This document shows positions 1 to 10,048 of a stretch of DNA of 64,000 nucleotides, piece by piece (the stretch's first letter is position 1; each line of letters begins with the position of its first letter). The translations under genes were made by a program, and so were the position numbers. Under the pieces are notes generated by a model. That model made no database searches and was not told where the DNA came from. It was given only the letters and a program-made list of their open reading frames with translations. The DNA is from an uncultured Oribacterium sp. Its GTDB lineage: Bacteria > Bacillota > Clostridia > Lachnospirales > Lachnospiraceae. The DNA is taken from the NCBI GenBank assembly GCA_946413525.1, contig CAMKKZ010000002.1, forward strand, positions 62,001 to 126,000, written 5' to 3'.

Positions 1-1268
1 TGCAATACCGCGTCGCGGAGAACCTCTTCATTCAGCATATTCTCGCCAAACATCTCCAGAAGCTTGATATGATTGTATTCCGTGCCTGTCATTGCGGAAA
101 CGTCTTCCGCATACTTGTCAATAAGCTCGTTCGTGACCTTGATTCCCTGCTCATCGGCAATGGTATTGATAATGAAAAGCTGTCTCGCGTACTCATCAGA
201 CATGGCAAGCAGCTCTTCCTTCAGCTCTTCCGGAGACATTCCATACATATTCATAATATCCGTGATGGAATAGCCATTATCCTCCACATTCTTAACGTAA
301 TAATGAATCCGATACGCATCCGCATAGTTCTTCAAAGCATCGGAAACCGTAATCTCAGCTTCCTCCTGGATAATGCGCAGGGCCTCCTCCTGGATGTAGG
401 AATGATAACTATATTCATACCCCTTCTCCATCATCTCCCGCCGCTGCTTCCGAAGCTCGTCCACAGTCTCGGCATCCAGACCCTCCGTCTGAGCCACAAG
501 CTCATCCGAAAGCTCCGGCGAACGCTTTACCGCGTTGATCGTGACCGCGAAATCAGCGGGCTGCCCGGCCAGCTCTGCCTTGCCATAATCATCGGGGAAC
601 GTGACATGTACGACTGTTTCTTCCCCGGCCTTCAGTCCCACCAGTTGATCCTCAAAGGTATCAATGAAGGAATGGGAGCCAAGAACCAAGTCGTAATTAT
701 CTCCCGTCCCGCCTTCAAACTCCACCCCGTCAATGGAACCGACAAAATTAATATTCACTGTATCCCCAAGGACGGAAGCATCTTCGACCTCCACCTTCTC
801 AGCCCCTACGAGGAGTTTGATATCCTCATCCACCATCTCGTCCGTGACTTCCTCCATTGGCATTGCCTCAACAACGATGCCGGAGAGGTCTGGAAGCTTT
901 ATTTCCCCCATTTCCTTGAGCGAGGGCATGTTCGGAACGACCATTTCCCTGAGTTCCTTGACCGCGGGATCGTCTTCCGACACATGGAACATAGGCTCAT
1001 CCTGCCCGTCTGCCGCCTGAGTTCCTTCCGCCCCGCTGCTTTCCGCTGCCGCTCCGCTTTCTTCCGAAGAACTTTCCGCCTCACTTCCCTCAGAGGATCC
1101 GGCCACGGTTGTTTCTGAGGCAGACTCGGTAGCTTCCGGCTGCTTTGCCTGCTCGCCGCACCCGGTGGCCATGAGCGCCATCACCGTCCCCACGATAATA
1201 AGCCACTTTGCTCGCCCACGCATAAGTTCCTTATCTAAATTCCGCTCTGTTATCTTATTTTTTTTCAT
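1..1268 (-). CDS. Trigger-factor-like FKBP foldase lipoprotein (partial, C-terminus beyond window)
   Basis: The gene runs off the left edge, so only about 422 N-terminal residues are visible. The start is an ATG at 1266-1268. A basic N-terminus and hydrophobic stretch end in a lipobox (MATGC), predicting a lipid-anchored, outward-facing protein. A Ser/Glu/Ala-rich linker follows. Next is an FKBP-like prolyl isomerase domain with the trigger-factor signature GSHSFIDTFEDQLVG followed by LKAGEE, then a helical region resembling the trigger factor C-terminal chaperone arms. Trigger factor itself is cytosolic and ribosome-bound. A lipobox-bearing relative would be expected to help exported proteins fold, analogous to PrsA; that role is inference. 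It was read directly as an open minus-strand frame from 1268 to the edge. Confidence 0.85.
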   Translation of the reverse strand, partial: MKKNKITERNLDKELMRGRAKWLIIVGTVMALMATGCGEQAKQPEATESASETTVAGSSEGSEAESSSEESGAAAESSGAEGTQAADGQDEPMFHVSEDDPAVKELREMVVPNMPSLKEMGEIKLPDLSGIVVEAMPMEEVTDEMVDEDIKLLVGAEKVEVEDASVLGDTVNINFVGSIDGVEFEGGTGDNYDLVLGSHSFIDTFEDQLVGLKAGEETVVHVTFPDDYGKAELAGQPADFAVTINAVKRSPELSDELVAQTEGLDAETVDELRKQRREMMEKGYEYSYHSYIQEEALRIIQEEAEITVSDALKNYADAYRIHYYVKNVEDNGYSITDIMNMYGMSPEELKEELLAMSDEYARQLFIINTIADEQGIKVTNELIDKYAEDVSAMTGTEYNHIKLLEMFGENMLNEEVLRDAVL

Positions 1269-1314
1269 ATTATTCCTCATTTCAGTTTATGTATGCAGGA
1301 ACAAACTACACGTC

Positions 1315-1556
1315 ATAACCTATGGGTTTTGACGCGCTTCAAGGAAAAGCGCGTCAAAATCCTCCCTTCGGTCGGACAAATCCCTGCGGGATTCGCCAAG
1401 TACGGACATGAATGTTCCTGAAGGAACATTCATATCCTATGGGTTTTGACGCGCTTCAAGGAAAAGCGCGTCATAATCCTCCCTTCGGTCGGACAAATCC
1501 CTTCGGGATTCGCCAAGTACCGACATGAAAAGCCTAGATGGCCTTTCATATCCTAT
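1315..1556. repeat. Two tandem ~117-bp intergenic repeat units with hairpins
   Basis: The gap between the foldase lipoprotein and the M18 gene (1269-1600) holds no gene. It carries two near-identical units starting at 1319 and 1436, plus the first bases of a third at 1552. Each unit has a GACGCGCTT/AAGCGCGTC hairpin, a short AATCC/GGATT hairpin and an ATGAA...TTCAT palindrome. The last palindrome differs between units (1408-1433 and 1525-1549), yet both versions still pair. A related fragment is at 21644-21685. Confidence 0.8.
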
Positions 1557-1600
1557 AGTTTGTTCCGTATTCGGCGCCTCCTATCCGCCTCCTATCCGCT

Positions 1601-3001
1601 TTATCTGTTAAAAGCGCAGAAAGCCTTGTACGTATAATATACATCCAGCTTCGACGTAATCTCAAACGGCGCATGCATGGCAAGTACGGCCACGCCAAGA
1701 TCCACCGTATCCACATCCATGTCCGCAATGAACTGGGCGATTGTTCCGCCGCCGCCTTCATCCACCTTGCCCAGCTCTCCGATCTGCCAGATCACGCCGC
1801 CATCATCCATATATTTAATGATTTTCTGCATAGTTTCCGCAGACGCGTCGCTGGATCCCGACTTCCCGCGGCTTCCGGTATATTTTGTGAGCACCGGCCC
1901 ATGATTCAGGAAGGAGCTGTTATTTTTCTCAAACACATCTGCAAAGGTCGGGTCATAAGCGGCATTGACATCAGCAGAAAGGCAAAGCGAATTTCTCAGG
2001 ATGTCCCTGACCCTTTCCCCCTCGCATTCCGCCAGATCCTCAAGATAATGCAGCAGCACATCGGACGACATTCCGGTGCATCCTGCGGACCCGATCTCTT
2101 CCTTGTCTGTAAGCAGAGTGACTGTCGTATGCTCCGGCTCCTTTGTTTCCAGTTCGGCCATAACCGCGGCATATGCGCAGACCTTGTCATCCTGGCCATA
2201 AGCGCCAATCATGGAACGGTCAAAGCCCACATCCACCGCCTTCTGGGCAGGAACCATGGTCAGCTCCGCGCGGAGGAAATCCCTTTCCGTAATGCCGTAA
2301 CGCTCGTTCAGGATGCTCAGAAGCTTCAGCTTGAAAGCCGCCTTCACCTTCTCATCATCCACGGGAATGGAGCCAAGCAGAATGTTCAGTTCCTCCCCCT
2401 TCAGTCCGTCCCTCAGCTTCCTATCGCTCTGCTTCGCGGCAAGATGGGGAAGCAGGTCCGTCACGACAAACACCGGATCCCCCGGATTCTCACCCACATC
2501 AAGGTCGATGGCCTTCCCATCCGAAAGCATGATCCGTCCATGCATGGCCAGCGGCGTAACGCCCCACTGATATTTACGGATTCCTCCATAATAATGCGTC
2601 TTGGCATAAGCCAGCTCCTCGCTCTCATAAAGCGGATTCGGCTTAAGATCAAGTCTTGGCGAGTCGATATGCGCTATGTTGAAATGCACCCCCTCGGAAA
2701 TTGGCTGTTTCCCAAAGGTTGTCAGGATAATGTTTTTCCCCCGGTTAATGAAGCATACCTTGTCGCCGGTCTTATACTTCATGCCACGCTGGAATGGCTT
2801 ATAACCTGCCTTTTCCGCAAGAGCGGATGTATAAATCACACACTCCCTCTCAATTTTGGAATGATTCAGAAATTCCTTGTAGCCCTCCGCAAATTTCTCC
2901 GCTTCCTGAATATCCTCCGGGTGTTTTTTCGCAATGTGTTCCGGCTTATAGCAAAGCTTCTCTTCAAGTAACTGACCTTCTGTTTTCTTTTCCTTTTCCA
3001 T
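1601..3001 (-). CDS. M18 family aminopeptidase
   Basis: This is a 466-residue zinc aminopeptidase of the aspartyl aminopeptidase family, which trims N-terminal residues from peptides in the cytosol. The likely metal and catalytic residues lie in family motifs: His111 in NIAHIDSPR, Asp271/272 in YGQDDK, Glu301-Glu302 in TDKEEIGSAG, Asp344 in LSADVNAA and His443 in LAMHAPFE. The GKSGSSDAS stretch is also typical of M18. Length fits the family (about 430-480). The ATG start has a good AAGGAG site just upstream. It is read in the same direction as the neighbouring foldase gene but is separated from it by the tandem repeats, so it may be the last gene of its own unit. In bacteria this family is sometimes named apeA. 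Confidence 0.93.
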   Translation of the reverse strand: MEKEKKTEGQLLEEKLCYKPEHIAKKHPEDIQEAEKFAEGYKEFLNHSKIERECVIYTSALAEKAGYKPFQRGMKYKTGDKVCFINRGKNIILTTFGKQPISEGVHFNIAHIDSPRLDLKPNPLYESEELAYAKTHYYGGIRKYQWGVTPLAMHGRIMLSDGKAIDLDVGENPGDPVFVVTDLLPHLAAKQSDRKLRDGLKGEELNILLGSIPVDDEKVKAAFKLKLLSILNERYGITERDFLRAELTMVPAQKAVDVGFDRSMIGAYGQDDKVCAYAAVMAELETKEPEHTTVTLLTDKEEIGSAGCTGMSSDVLLHYLEDLAECEGERVRDILRNSLCLSADVNAAYDPTFADVFEKNNSSFLNHGPVLTKYTGSRGKSGSSDASAETMQKIIKYMDDGGVIWQIGELGKVDEGGGGTIAQFIADMDVDTVDLGVAVLAMHAPFEITSKLDVYYTYKAFCAFNR

Positions 3002-3084
3002 GATTCTCCTTTTCTCATTCTATTCCGGAATATGCTTCCGGCAAATCTGTATGATCATGAGTATAATACCCTTGAATCCTGCTC

Positions 3085-4335
3085 CTACTTTATTATGCCA
3101 ATGTCTGAAATCGGCCAGTACTGGAAGTACACCTTCGCCACCATCTTTTCACGCCGGACAAAATTATTCTCCCCCCAGTACCTGGCATCAAGAGAATTGT
3201 TCCGATTGTCTCCAAGCATATAATAGCAGCCCTCAGGCACCGTCACATCGATTTCCGGATAACGCTCCCCATCGCAAAGCATGGGCTCGGGCAGATACCA
3301 CTCTTCCTTGGGCTCACCGTTCAGATACAAGGTGCCCACAGGAACCATGCCCGTATAGGAGCGAACCCGCATCTTAACTATATCTGATTCAGGCACATCC
3401 CCGGTCCTCCGTATCTCTATATGATCTCCGGGCAGCCCGATTACCCGCTTCACATAATAGACGACCGAATTCTTTGAATCCTCACGGCCGCAATTCGGGC
3501 AAACGCCGTAAGAAGTCTCCCTGTATTGCGCGTGACAACTACGGCAAGTATAGCCATAAATGAAAATGCCCACGTCATCCCGCTTCACATCGCCAAATGT
3601 ATAGCTTATCCTGGAGCCAAAAACACGGCTATGGGACGGGATTGTGTCCTCCATGGAACCAGTGGGAATAGTGGAATTGGCGATAATAAAATTATTAAGA
3701 AAAAAAGCGGCAACAGCAGCGACAGCGATGACCTTGACCCATTCAATCAGTTCTGTCCACAGCGTGCCTTGCTGTTCGTCAGCCCCTTCCGCTCCCGTTT
3801 TCCCTTCTTTTTTTCCGTCAGCACGGTTTTTTTCTACTTTTCCTTTATGAACTTTTTGTACTTCTTCCCCTTCTCCCCTGTCGTTCAGGGATGTCTCCTC
3901 TTCCTTTTGTGTTTCTCCATGAGCCCCGGTCCCGGGTTCTCCTTCCGAACCATGCCTGTCCGCGGCACTTTCTGTAGGATTGTCTTCGGAAACCCCATCG
4001 CTGTCCACAAAATTCATTTTCATGCCGCTGCCGGAACCATCGCTTCCCATGGCGCTGCCGGAACCATTACTTTCCGTGCCGCTGCCGGAAAAGCCGCTTT
4101 CCGTGCCGCTGCCGGAACCATTACTTTCCGTGCCGCTGCCGGAACCATCGCTTCCCATGGCACTGCCGGAACCATTACTTTCCGTGCCGCTGCCGGAAAA
4201 GCCGCTTTCCATGCCGCTGCCGGAACTGCTGCCCTCGAACGAAGTATTCCCGGCATCCTCCAGTCCATGTCCGTTTGCACCGGGATCAGAAATCCCTCCC
4301 GGCTCCTCGCGCATGTCCCCACCAATCTCTCCCAT
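3085..4335 (-). CDS. lepB: Signal peptidase I with Gly/Ser repeat N-terminus and CxxC-CxxC insertion
   Basis: This is a membrane serine protease that cleaves signal peptides from exported proteins. Residues 1-190 form a long, mainly hydrophilic cytosolic region; 39-101 are seven 9-residue units such as GSGTESNGS and GSAMGSDGS, followed by a charged Lys/Glu-rich stretch. One membrane helix is at about 200-220. The catalytic serine box IPTGSME has Ser227. The general base is Lys296 in YYVKRVIGLPGD. The GDNRNNSLDAR box is near 375. Between the two catalytic boxes lies an insertion with CRSC (264-267) and CPNC (279-282), which looks like a zinc ribbon. At 416 residues it is more than twice the usual Gram-positive length. 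The ATG start has a GGAGG site overlapping the end of the DUF3783 gene, so the two are probably translationally linked. Confidence 0.93.
   Translation of the reverse strand: MGEIGGDMREEPGGISDPGANGHGLEDAGNTSFEGSSSGSGMESGFSGSGTESNGSGSAMGSDGSGSGTESNGSGSGTESGFSGSGTESNGSGSAMGSDGSGSGMKMNFVDSDGVSEDNPTESAADRHGSEGEPGTGAHGETQKEEETSLNDRGEGEEVQKVHKGKVEKNRADGKKEGKTGAEGADEQQGTLWTELIEWVKVIAVAAVAAFFLNNFIIANSTIPTGSMEDTIPSHSRVFGSRISYTFGDVKRDDVGIFIYGYTCRSCHAQYRETSYGVCPNCGREDSKNSVVYYVKRVIGLPGDHIEIRRTGDVPESDIVKMRVRSYTGMVPVGTLYLNGEPKEEWYLPEPMLCDGERYPEIDVTVPEGCYYMLGDNRNNSLDARYWGENNFVRREKMVAKVYFQYWPISDIGIIK
4033..4221 (-). repeat. Seven in-frame 27-bp repeats encoding Gly/Ser units
   Basis: These tandem repeats inside the signal peptidase gene encode residues 39-101. 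Each unit is 9 codons and alternates among GSGTESNGS, GSAMGSDGS and GSGTESGFS types. The order suggests duplication of larger blocks (units 2-3 resemble units 6-7). Copy number is likely variable between strains because the DNA units are nearly identical. Confidence 0.9.
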
Positions 4336-4338
4336 TAA

Positions 4339-4662
4339 TCAACCTCCATTTGCGCCATGCATGGCCGCATGCTCCTTTGCCAGCTCGCCATAAAGCTGAG
4401 CCAATGTCCAGCCGCGATTGACATCCGTCTCCACGCATTTATAATCCACTCGTATGCCCTCCCTGCGAAGGGCGGACAAAAATTCCTGTAGCTCGCTGCC
4501 GGAAAAGCCGCACAGCTTCATCAGTTCAGCGTCTTCTGGAAGTCCGGCAAGTTCATCTTCTCCTGCCGACATGATCCTGATACGCCTTACGGCGGCGCAG
4601 GCTCGCACCTTCCGAAGCCTGTCCGCATCCTTCCTGTTAATATACAGAATTTTTCTTTCCAT
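4339..4662 (-). CDS. DUF3783 family protein
   Basis: This is a 107-residue cytosolic protein of unknown function. The C-terminal half, with LMKLCGFSGSELQEFLSAL, a VDYKCVETDVNRGWTL stretch and a final EL..EH helix, matches my memory of DUF3783 proteins in Clostridia. No catalytic motif is visible. It ends 3 bases before the signal peptidase ATG, so the two are almost certainly co-transcribed. The start is an ATG with only a weak purine-rich site upstream. The region 4663-4896 between it and the divergent M16 gene holds only regulatory sequence. Confidence 0.7.
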   Translation of the reverse strand: MERKILYINRKDADRLRKVRACAAVRRIRIMSAGEDELAGLPEDAELMKLCGFSGSELQEFLSALRREGIRVDYKCVETDVNRGWTLAQLYGELAKEHAAMHGANGG

Positions 4663-4896
4663 GGCAAGACGCCCTTTCCCGTTCGCCCAAAGTCACATTA
4701 AACCGTCACATAAAAGCCGCACAAAGGCCGCTTAAAAGTTGCGCAGAAAGAATCTTAGCACGAATCCACTTCTATTTCTACACCAAATACGCTATTATAA
4801 TAATGAAAATCGCAAGCTTCCCTTTTGGAATTCCCTGAAATCCGGAGGGTGCTGAATAGTTGCCAAATGGTCAATACCGGGAAAGGAGAACTAAAA

Positions 4897-7800
4897 ATGA
4901 AGCAATGGAAAAAAAGAAATAGAAGCAAGCCGCAAAGCATTACGCTTGCGGGAATGCTGGTGGGAATGCTGGCAGGCTTCCTGCTTCTTTCGGGCTGCGG
5001 AGAAAATGACACCCTGAGTCCCGGGGACAGCAGTTCGGAAACAAATATCTCAAAAGGGCAGGAAGCCCCGGATGCCTCCCCCAGCAATACCTTTTCTGCG
5101 TCCGACCACCCAGCCGACGGCAGCGTGAATGCCGCCGCAAAGGGCACCGCTCTCAAGGCAGGGACCGTGCTGCATGGCTTCCGCATTGAAAGAGAGGGCA
5201 AAATTCCCTCCCTCAATGCCTCGACCTACAGCATGAAACATGAAGCAAGCGGTGCGGACCTCCTTTTCATTCAAAACAATGACCCGGAGCTTACCTTCAG
5301 CATCATGTTCCGCGTCCCGCAGATGGACGAGACTGACACAGCCCATGTGTTTGAACATTCCATTTTGGCCTCCTCGGAAAAGTATCCTAGCAAGGACATC
5401 TTTTTCGACATGGAGGGCAAAACATATAATACCTACCTGAACGCTTATACCACTTCAGCCTTCACATGCTACCCCATTTCTTCCCAAAGCCAGGAGCAGT
5501 TGGAAAAAATGGCCGATGTGTATATGAGCTGCATGGACGCGCCTTCCGTCCTTGAGGACGAAAACTTCTTCAAGCGGGAAGCAATCCGCTATGTTCTTCA
5601 TGACGAAAAGGATCCCATCGTTTTTGAGGGCACCGTCTATGCCGAAGACTGCGGGAGGCTAACGTCTGTTGAGGATAATGCATCGGATAATGTTTACAAG
5701 ACCCTCTACCCTTCCATGGTCGCCTCCAACAGGATTGGCTGCATCAACCAAAATTATGAGGATGTCAGCTATCAACACCAGTTGGACACCTATAACCATT
5801 TCTATCATTACGGCAATTCCCTGATTCTTTTATATGGCGACATGGACTACGACAGCATGCTGGAGTTTCTGGACAGCAATTACCTCGGAAAGAACGACGG
5901 CAGAACCACCGCAGCCGTAAAAAACAATAATGATGACATGATGGCCGCCGAGGAAATCCTCGAAATCTATGGGGAAGAGGCACCGAAGGGATTCGTTGAG
6001 GCGGAAATCCCTGTTCCGGCATACAAAGGGGACTCCGTTGAAAATGCCACCCAGATCGATTACGCCTTTGACCTGTCGGATTTCACCCCGGAAGAGTTGT
6101 TCGAGCTTGAAATCATTATGAGCATGCTGGATTCCGAAAGCTCCCCCTTCCATACGGGCCTCCGTGACAAAGGCCTGTTCACGCCCTCTGCCTCCTACCT
6201 CATCAACTATGATGGATATGTGAAAAATACGGCGTTCTTCACCCTTTCCCAAACAGAACCGGAAGCCGCCCAAATCTTCAAGGACGTTGTGGACGAGATG
6301 CTTAAGGATGTGGAAAAGAACGGTATTTCTGAAAAAATAGCCGAAGCCGCCTTCAAAAGCAAGGAACTCGATGACTGCCTGATGCTGGATGACAGCAATA
6401 TTGGCGTTTCTCTCACCACAAACCTTGGCGGCTATTGGTCCCTGACCGGAAATACGGACTACTTTGAGCAAATGGAGGATGCTTTTGAACGGCTCCGTGA
6501 GGACAACTCCCAGGAAAGGCTGAAATCCCTCATCGGCAAGGTCCGTCAGTCGGCTCGATGCGCCCTGGTGACCAGCACCCCGGATGAAGGTCTTGCCGAA
6601 AAAATCGAAGAACAGGAAGCCGAATTCCTCAGGAAAAAGAAAGAAAGCATGAGCAGCGAGGAGCTAAAGGATCTGATTGCCGAAACAACGGCCTTTGATG
6701 AATGGAACGCCTCCGAACTCACCAATAACTCCTTTATGATACCCGTGCAGGATCTGCCGGATCCCGAACTCCCGCCGGAGGTCTCGGTAACTACGGGGGA
6801 CGGCATGACCCAGCTTTCCGTGGCAACGGAAATACAGAAAGCCGGATCCTACGGTATCTGCTTTGATACAAGTTCCCTCCTTGAAGAGGATTTCTATGAC
6901 CTTATGCTTTACCAGCTTTTGGTCGGAAAATTGAGAACGGGAAAGTACACGAAGGAAGACCTTTCCATACAGATTGAGCTTTACCTGCCCGGATTCAATT
7001 TTTCAAACATCTACCCTGAAACAAGGAGCAGTTTCCATTACCCCATGATGATTGCGGTCTGGGAAGGCATGACGGAGGATTATCCTTCATCCCTTTCCCT
7101 GCTGATGGAGATACTTCGCTATACGGACTTCTCCGACGGGGATGAAGCCGCGGGCGTCATAGAGGAATACAAGGAATCCTTCAACATGGGACGGCACGAC
7201 ACTGGCAGCGAAGCTCTGAGCCTGGGCCTGGCCTATGTTAACACGAACGCGGCCTACCAATACCGCCTGACAGACGCGGGTTTTTATTCTTACATGCAAA
7301 AGGAGCAATGGAGGCTTGCGGATAACCCGGAATACGCGTCCATTTTCAGCGAAAGAATGCAATCTGTCGCGGACAGGATCCTGACGCGGGGCCGACTTGT
7401 CACCCTGACTGCTGCCGGAAAAGATGCCATTCCCAGGATACAGGAGTGCAATACCGAAACCTTCTCGAAGCTTTCCAAGGCTAGGCCGGGCTATGCGGAA
7501 TATTTCAATCCATACACTGAGGGAGATCGTATAGGCACATACATGGACAGCTCCATGCAAAGTTCCTATTTCCTTTCCCGGATCAGTACCTCCTCCACCT
7601 TCATGGGCCGTTATATTCCTTACCTTTGCCTCCTGTCCTCGAATTACCTGGTTCCGGAGCTTCGGTTCAAAGGAGGGGTGTATTCGGCGGGGGCCGGCGC
7701 ATGGACTTCTGCTGATTTGATCTATGCCTACAGTTCTTCTGACCCGAACACCAAAAAAACGCTTGACATCTATTCCGGGATGCCGGACATTCTCCGAAAT

Positions 7801-8100
7801 ATGAAGGTCACGGCGGAAGAACTTGACGGAGCCATCCTTAAAGCCTACAGCGACGCCACCCTTCCCGTTGGAGTCTTGTCCAGGGCTAATGCCGCTATGA
7901 TTCATTACCTGGGCGGCTGGGATACAAATATGGAATATGACCTTATAACCGACATCAGGAACGCCGGGGAGGTCTCTGTCGAAGACGCGGCTCATTCCAT
8001 GGAGGAGATGTTGAACGAGGGCGTCATCGTCATGGCGGGAAATGAATCGAAAATGCGGCCGGACGCGGATGCTTTCGATATTATATATGACTATCGCTAA
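4897..8100 (+). CDS. M16C-type zinc metalloprotease lipoprotein
   Basis: This is a 1067-residue protease of the insulinase/presequence protease family. The ATG at 4897 was chosen because GGAAAGGAG lies just upstream and it starts a proper lipoprotein signal; an upstream in-frame ATG at 4825 lacks these. The lipobox is LLLSGC (Cys34), followed by a Ser/Asp-rich linker of about 50 residues. The inverted zinc motif HVFEH gives His150, Glu153 and His154. The two-lobe M16C organisation (about 950 residues) fills the rest, with no second zinc motif in the C-terminal half, as usual. M16C enzymes enclose and degrade unfolded peptides. A lipid-anchored version probably cleans up peptides at the outer face of the membrane, such as signal peptide remnants; that is inference. 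It is transcribed away from the signal peptidase unit. Confidence 0.92.
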   Translation: MKQWKKRNRSKPQSITLAGMLVGMLAGFLLLSGCGENDTLSPGDSSSETNISKGQEAPDASPSNTFSASDHPADGSVNAAAKGTALKAGTVLHGFRIEREGKIPSLNASTYSMKHEASGADLLFIQNNDPELTFSIMFRVPQMDETDTAHVFEHSILASSEKYPSKDIFFDMEGKTYNTYLNAYTTSAFTCYPISSQSQEQLEKMADVYMSCMDAPSVLEDENFFKREAIRYVLHDEKDPIVFEGTVYAEDCGRLTSVEDNASDNVYKTLYPSMVASNRIGCINQNYEDVSYQHQLDTYNHFYHYGNSLILLYGDMDYDSMLEFLDSNYLGKNDGRTTAAVKNNNDDMMAAEEILEIYGEEAPKGFVEAEIPVPAYKGDSVENATQIDYAFDLSDFTPEELFELEIIMSMLDSESSPFHTGLRDKGLFTPSASYLINYDGYVKNTAFFTLSQTEPEAAQIFKDVVDEMLKDVEKNGISEKIAEAAFKSKELDDCLMLDDSNIGVSLTTNLGGYWSLTGNTDYFEQMEDAFERLREDNSQERLKSLIGKVRQSARCALVTSTPDEGLAEKIEEQEAEFLRKKKESMSSEELKDLIAETTAFDEWNASELTNNSFMIPVQDLPDPELPPEVSVTTGDGMTQLSVATEIQKAGSYGICFDTSSLLEEDFYDLMLYQLLVGKLRTGKYTKEDLSIQIELYLPGFNFSNIYPETRSSFHYPMMIAVWEGMTEDYPSSLSLLMEILRYTDFSDGDEAAGVIEEYKESFNMGRHDTGSEALSLGLAYVNTNAAYQYRLTDAGFYSYMQKEQWRLADNPEYASIFSERMQSVADRILTRGRLVTLTAAGKDAIPRIQECNTETFSKLSKARPGYAEYFNPYTEGDRIGTYMDSSMQSSYFLSRISTSSTFMGRYIPYLCLLSSNYLVPELRFKGGVYSAGAGAWTSADLIYAYSSSDPNTKKTLDIYSGMPDILRNMKVTAEELDGAILKAYSDATLPVGVLSRANAAMIHYLGGWDTNMEYDLITDIRNAGEVSVEDAAHSMEEMLNEGVIVMAGNESKMRPDADAFDIIYDYR

Positions 8101-8173
8101 ATCCCTCCGATCCCTTTCGAACGCACGTTTCCTCATTTCCGATATGAAATTTTGTGATACCTGCTATTTTTTC

Positions 8174-8202
8174 TTGATGCTCATATAACTACGTGCTATA
8201 GT
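8174..8202 (+). promoter_or_regulatory. Sigma-A-type promoter for gdhA
   Basis: TTGATG at 8174-8179 and TATAGT at 8197-8202 are separated by exactly 17 bases. It sits about 30 bases upstream of the gdhA ribosome site, and no other gene lies between. Confidence 0.65.
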
Positions 8203-8217
8203 AATTTGGTCGATTAG

Positions 8218-9570
<1,353 letters not shown>

Positions 9571-9608
9571 TATAACATGACCGAACGATAGAACGGAACT
9601 TCATGATT

Positions 9609-9661
9609 CAGCGTCATTCCCTGACTTGATGCCGCAGGCATTGAGTCAGGGAATGACGCTG
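9609..9661. repeat. Perfect 18-bp inverted repeat downstream of gdhA
   Basis: Arms 9609-9626 and 9644-9661 are exact reverse complements, and the 17-base loop contains a further ATGCC/GGCAT pairing. No T-run follows, so it is not a classical terminator, though it may stabilise or end the gdhA message. The inner part (ACTTGATGCC...GGCATTGAGT) also appears near 13862-13902 and 13959-13982. The rest of the gap 9571-10048 holds no gene, only this hairpin and a promoter at 9848. Confidence 0.8.
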
Positions 9662-9847
9662 ATGCAGCACAAATGAAATCTGAAGGGCTTGCCTTTCTGC
9701 CTTCACCGCCCATCTTTTCTCTCACATATCTTTTGTCCATTTTGGTTTTTTAACACTCTTGCCAAACTCGGAAGCCGCATCCTCCGGTTCCACATTTCTC
9801 CAACGCGCTTCCCCACCCTTCGACTTTTATATTAACTATGTTTTATC

Positions 9848-9876
9848 TTGCAATCCCATGACGATTAGTGTATTAT
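9848..9876 (+). promoter_or_regulatory. Sigma-A-type promoter upstream of the DUF3881 gene
   Basis: TTGCAA at 9848-9853 and TATTAT at 9871-9876 are spaced by 17 bases. This would give a leader of roughly 165 bases before the ATG at 10049. I see no clear riboswitch fold in that leader. Confidence 0.5.
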
Positions 9877-10048
9877 TCAAAAAAGAGATGAGCAGTCAAT
9901 TTTTGTATTATTGCGGGAATACGTATTTCCGCTTTATTTCGATTCCCATGGGCAAACGCCTTTTCCTTGGACGACATAGGAGCTGTATCTTTTTCAGCAA
10001 TTTCGAAGGCCAGAAAACCGCTCTAATAACAGGAGGGACTAAACCATT

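Noticed and set aside
1673-2971. Long plus-strand open frame (432 codons) opposite the M18 aminopeptidase
   Set aside because: It has no family resemblance or ribosome site, and the minus-strand gene has all M18 motifs. It is an antisense shadow caused by codon bias.
3526-4338. Plus-strand open frame rich in Ala/Pro repeats opposite signal peptidase
   Set aside because: The repeats are the reverse reading of the Gly/Ser repeat tail; there is no start signal.
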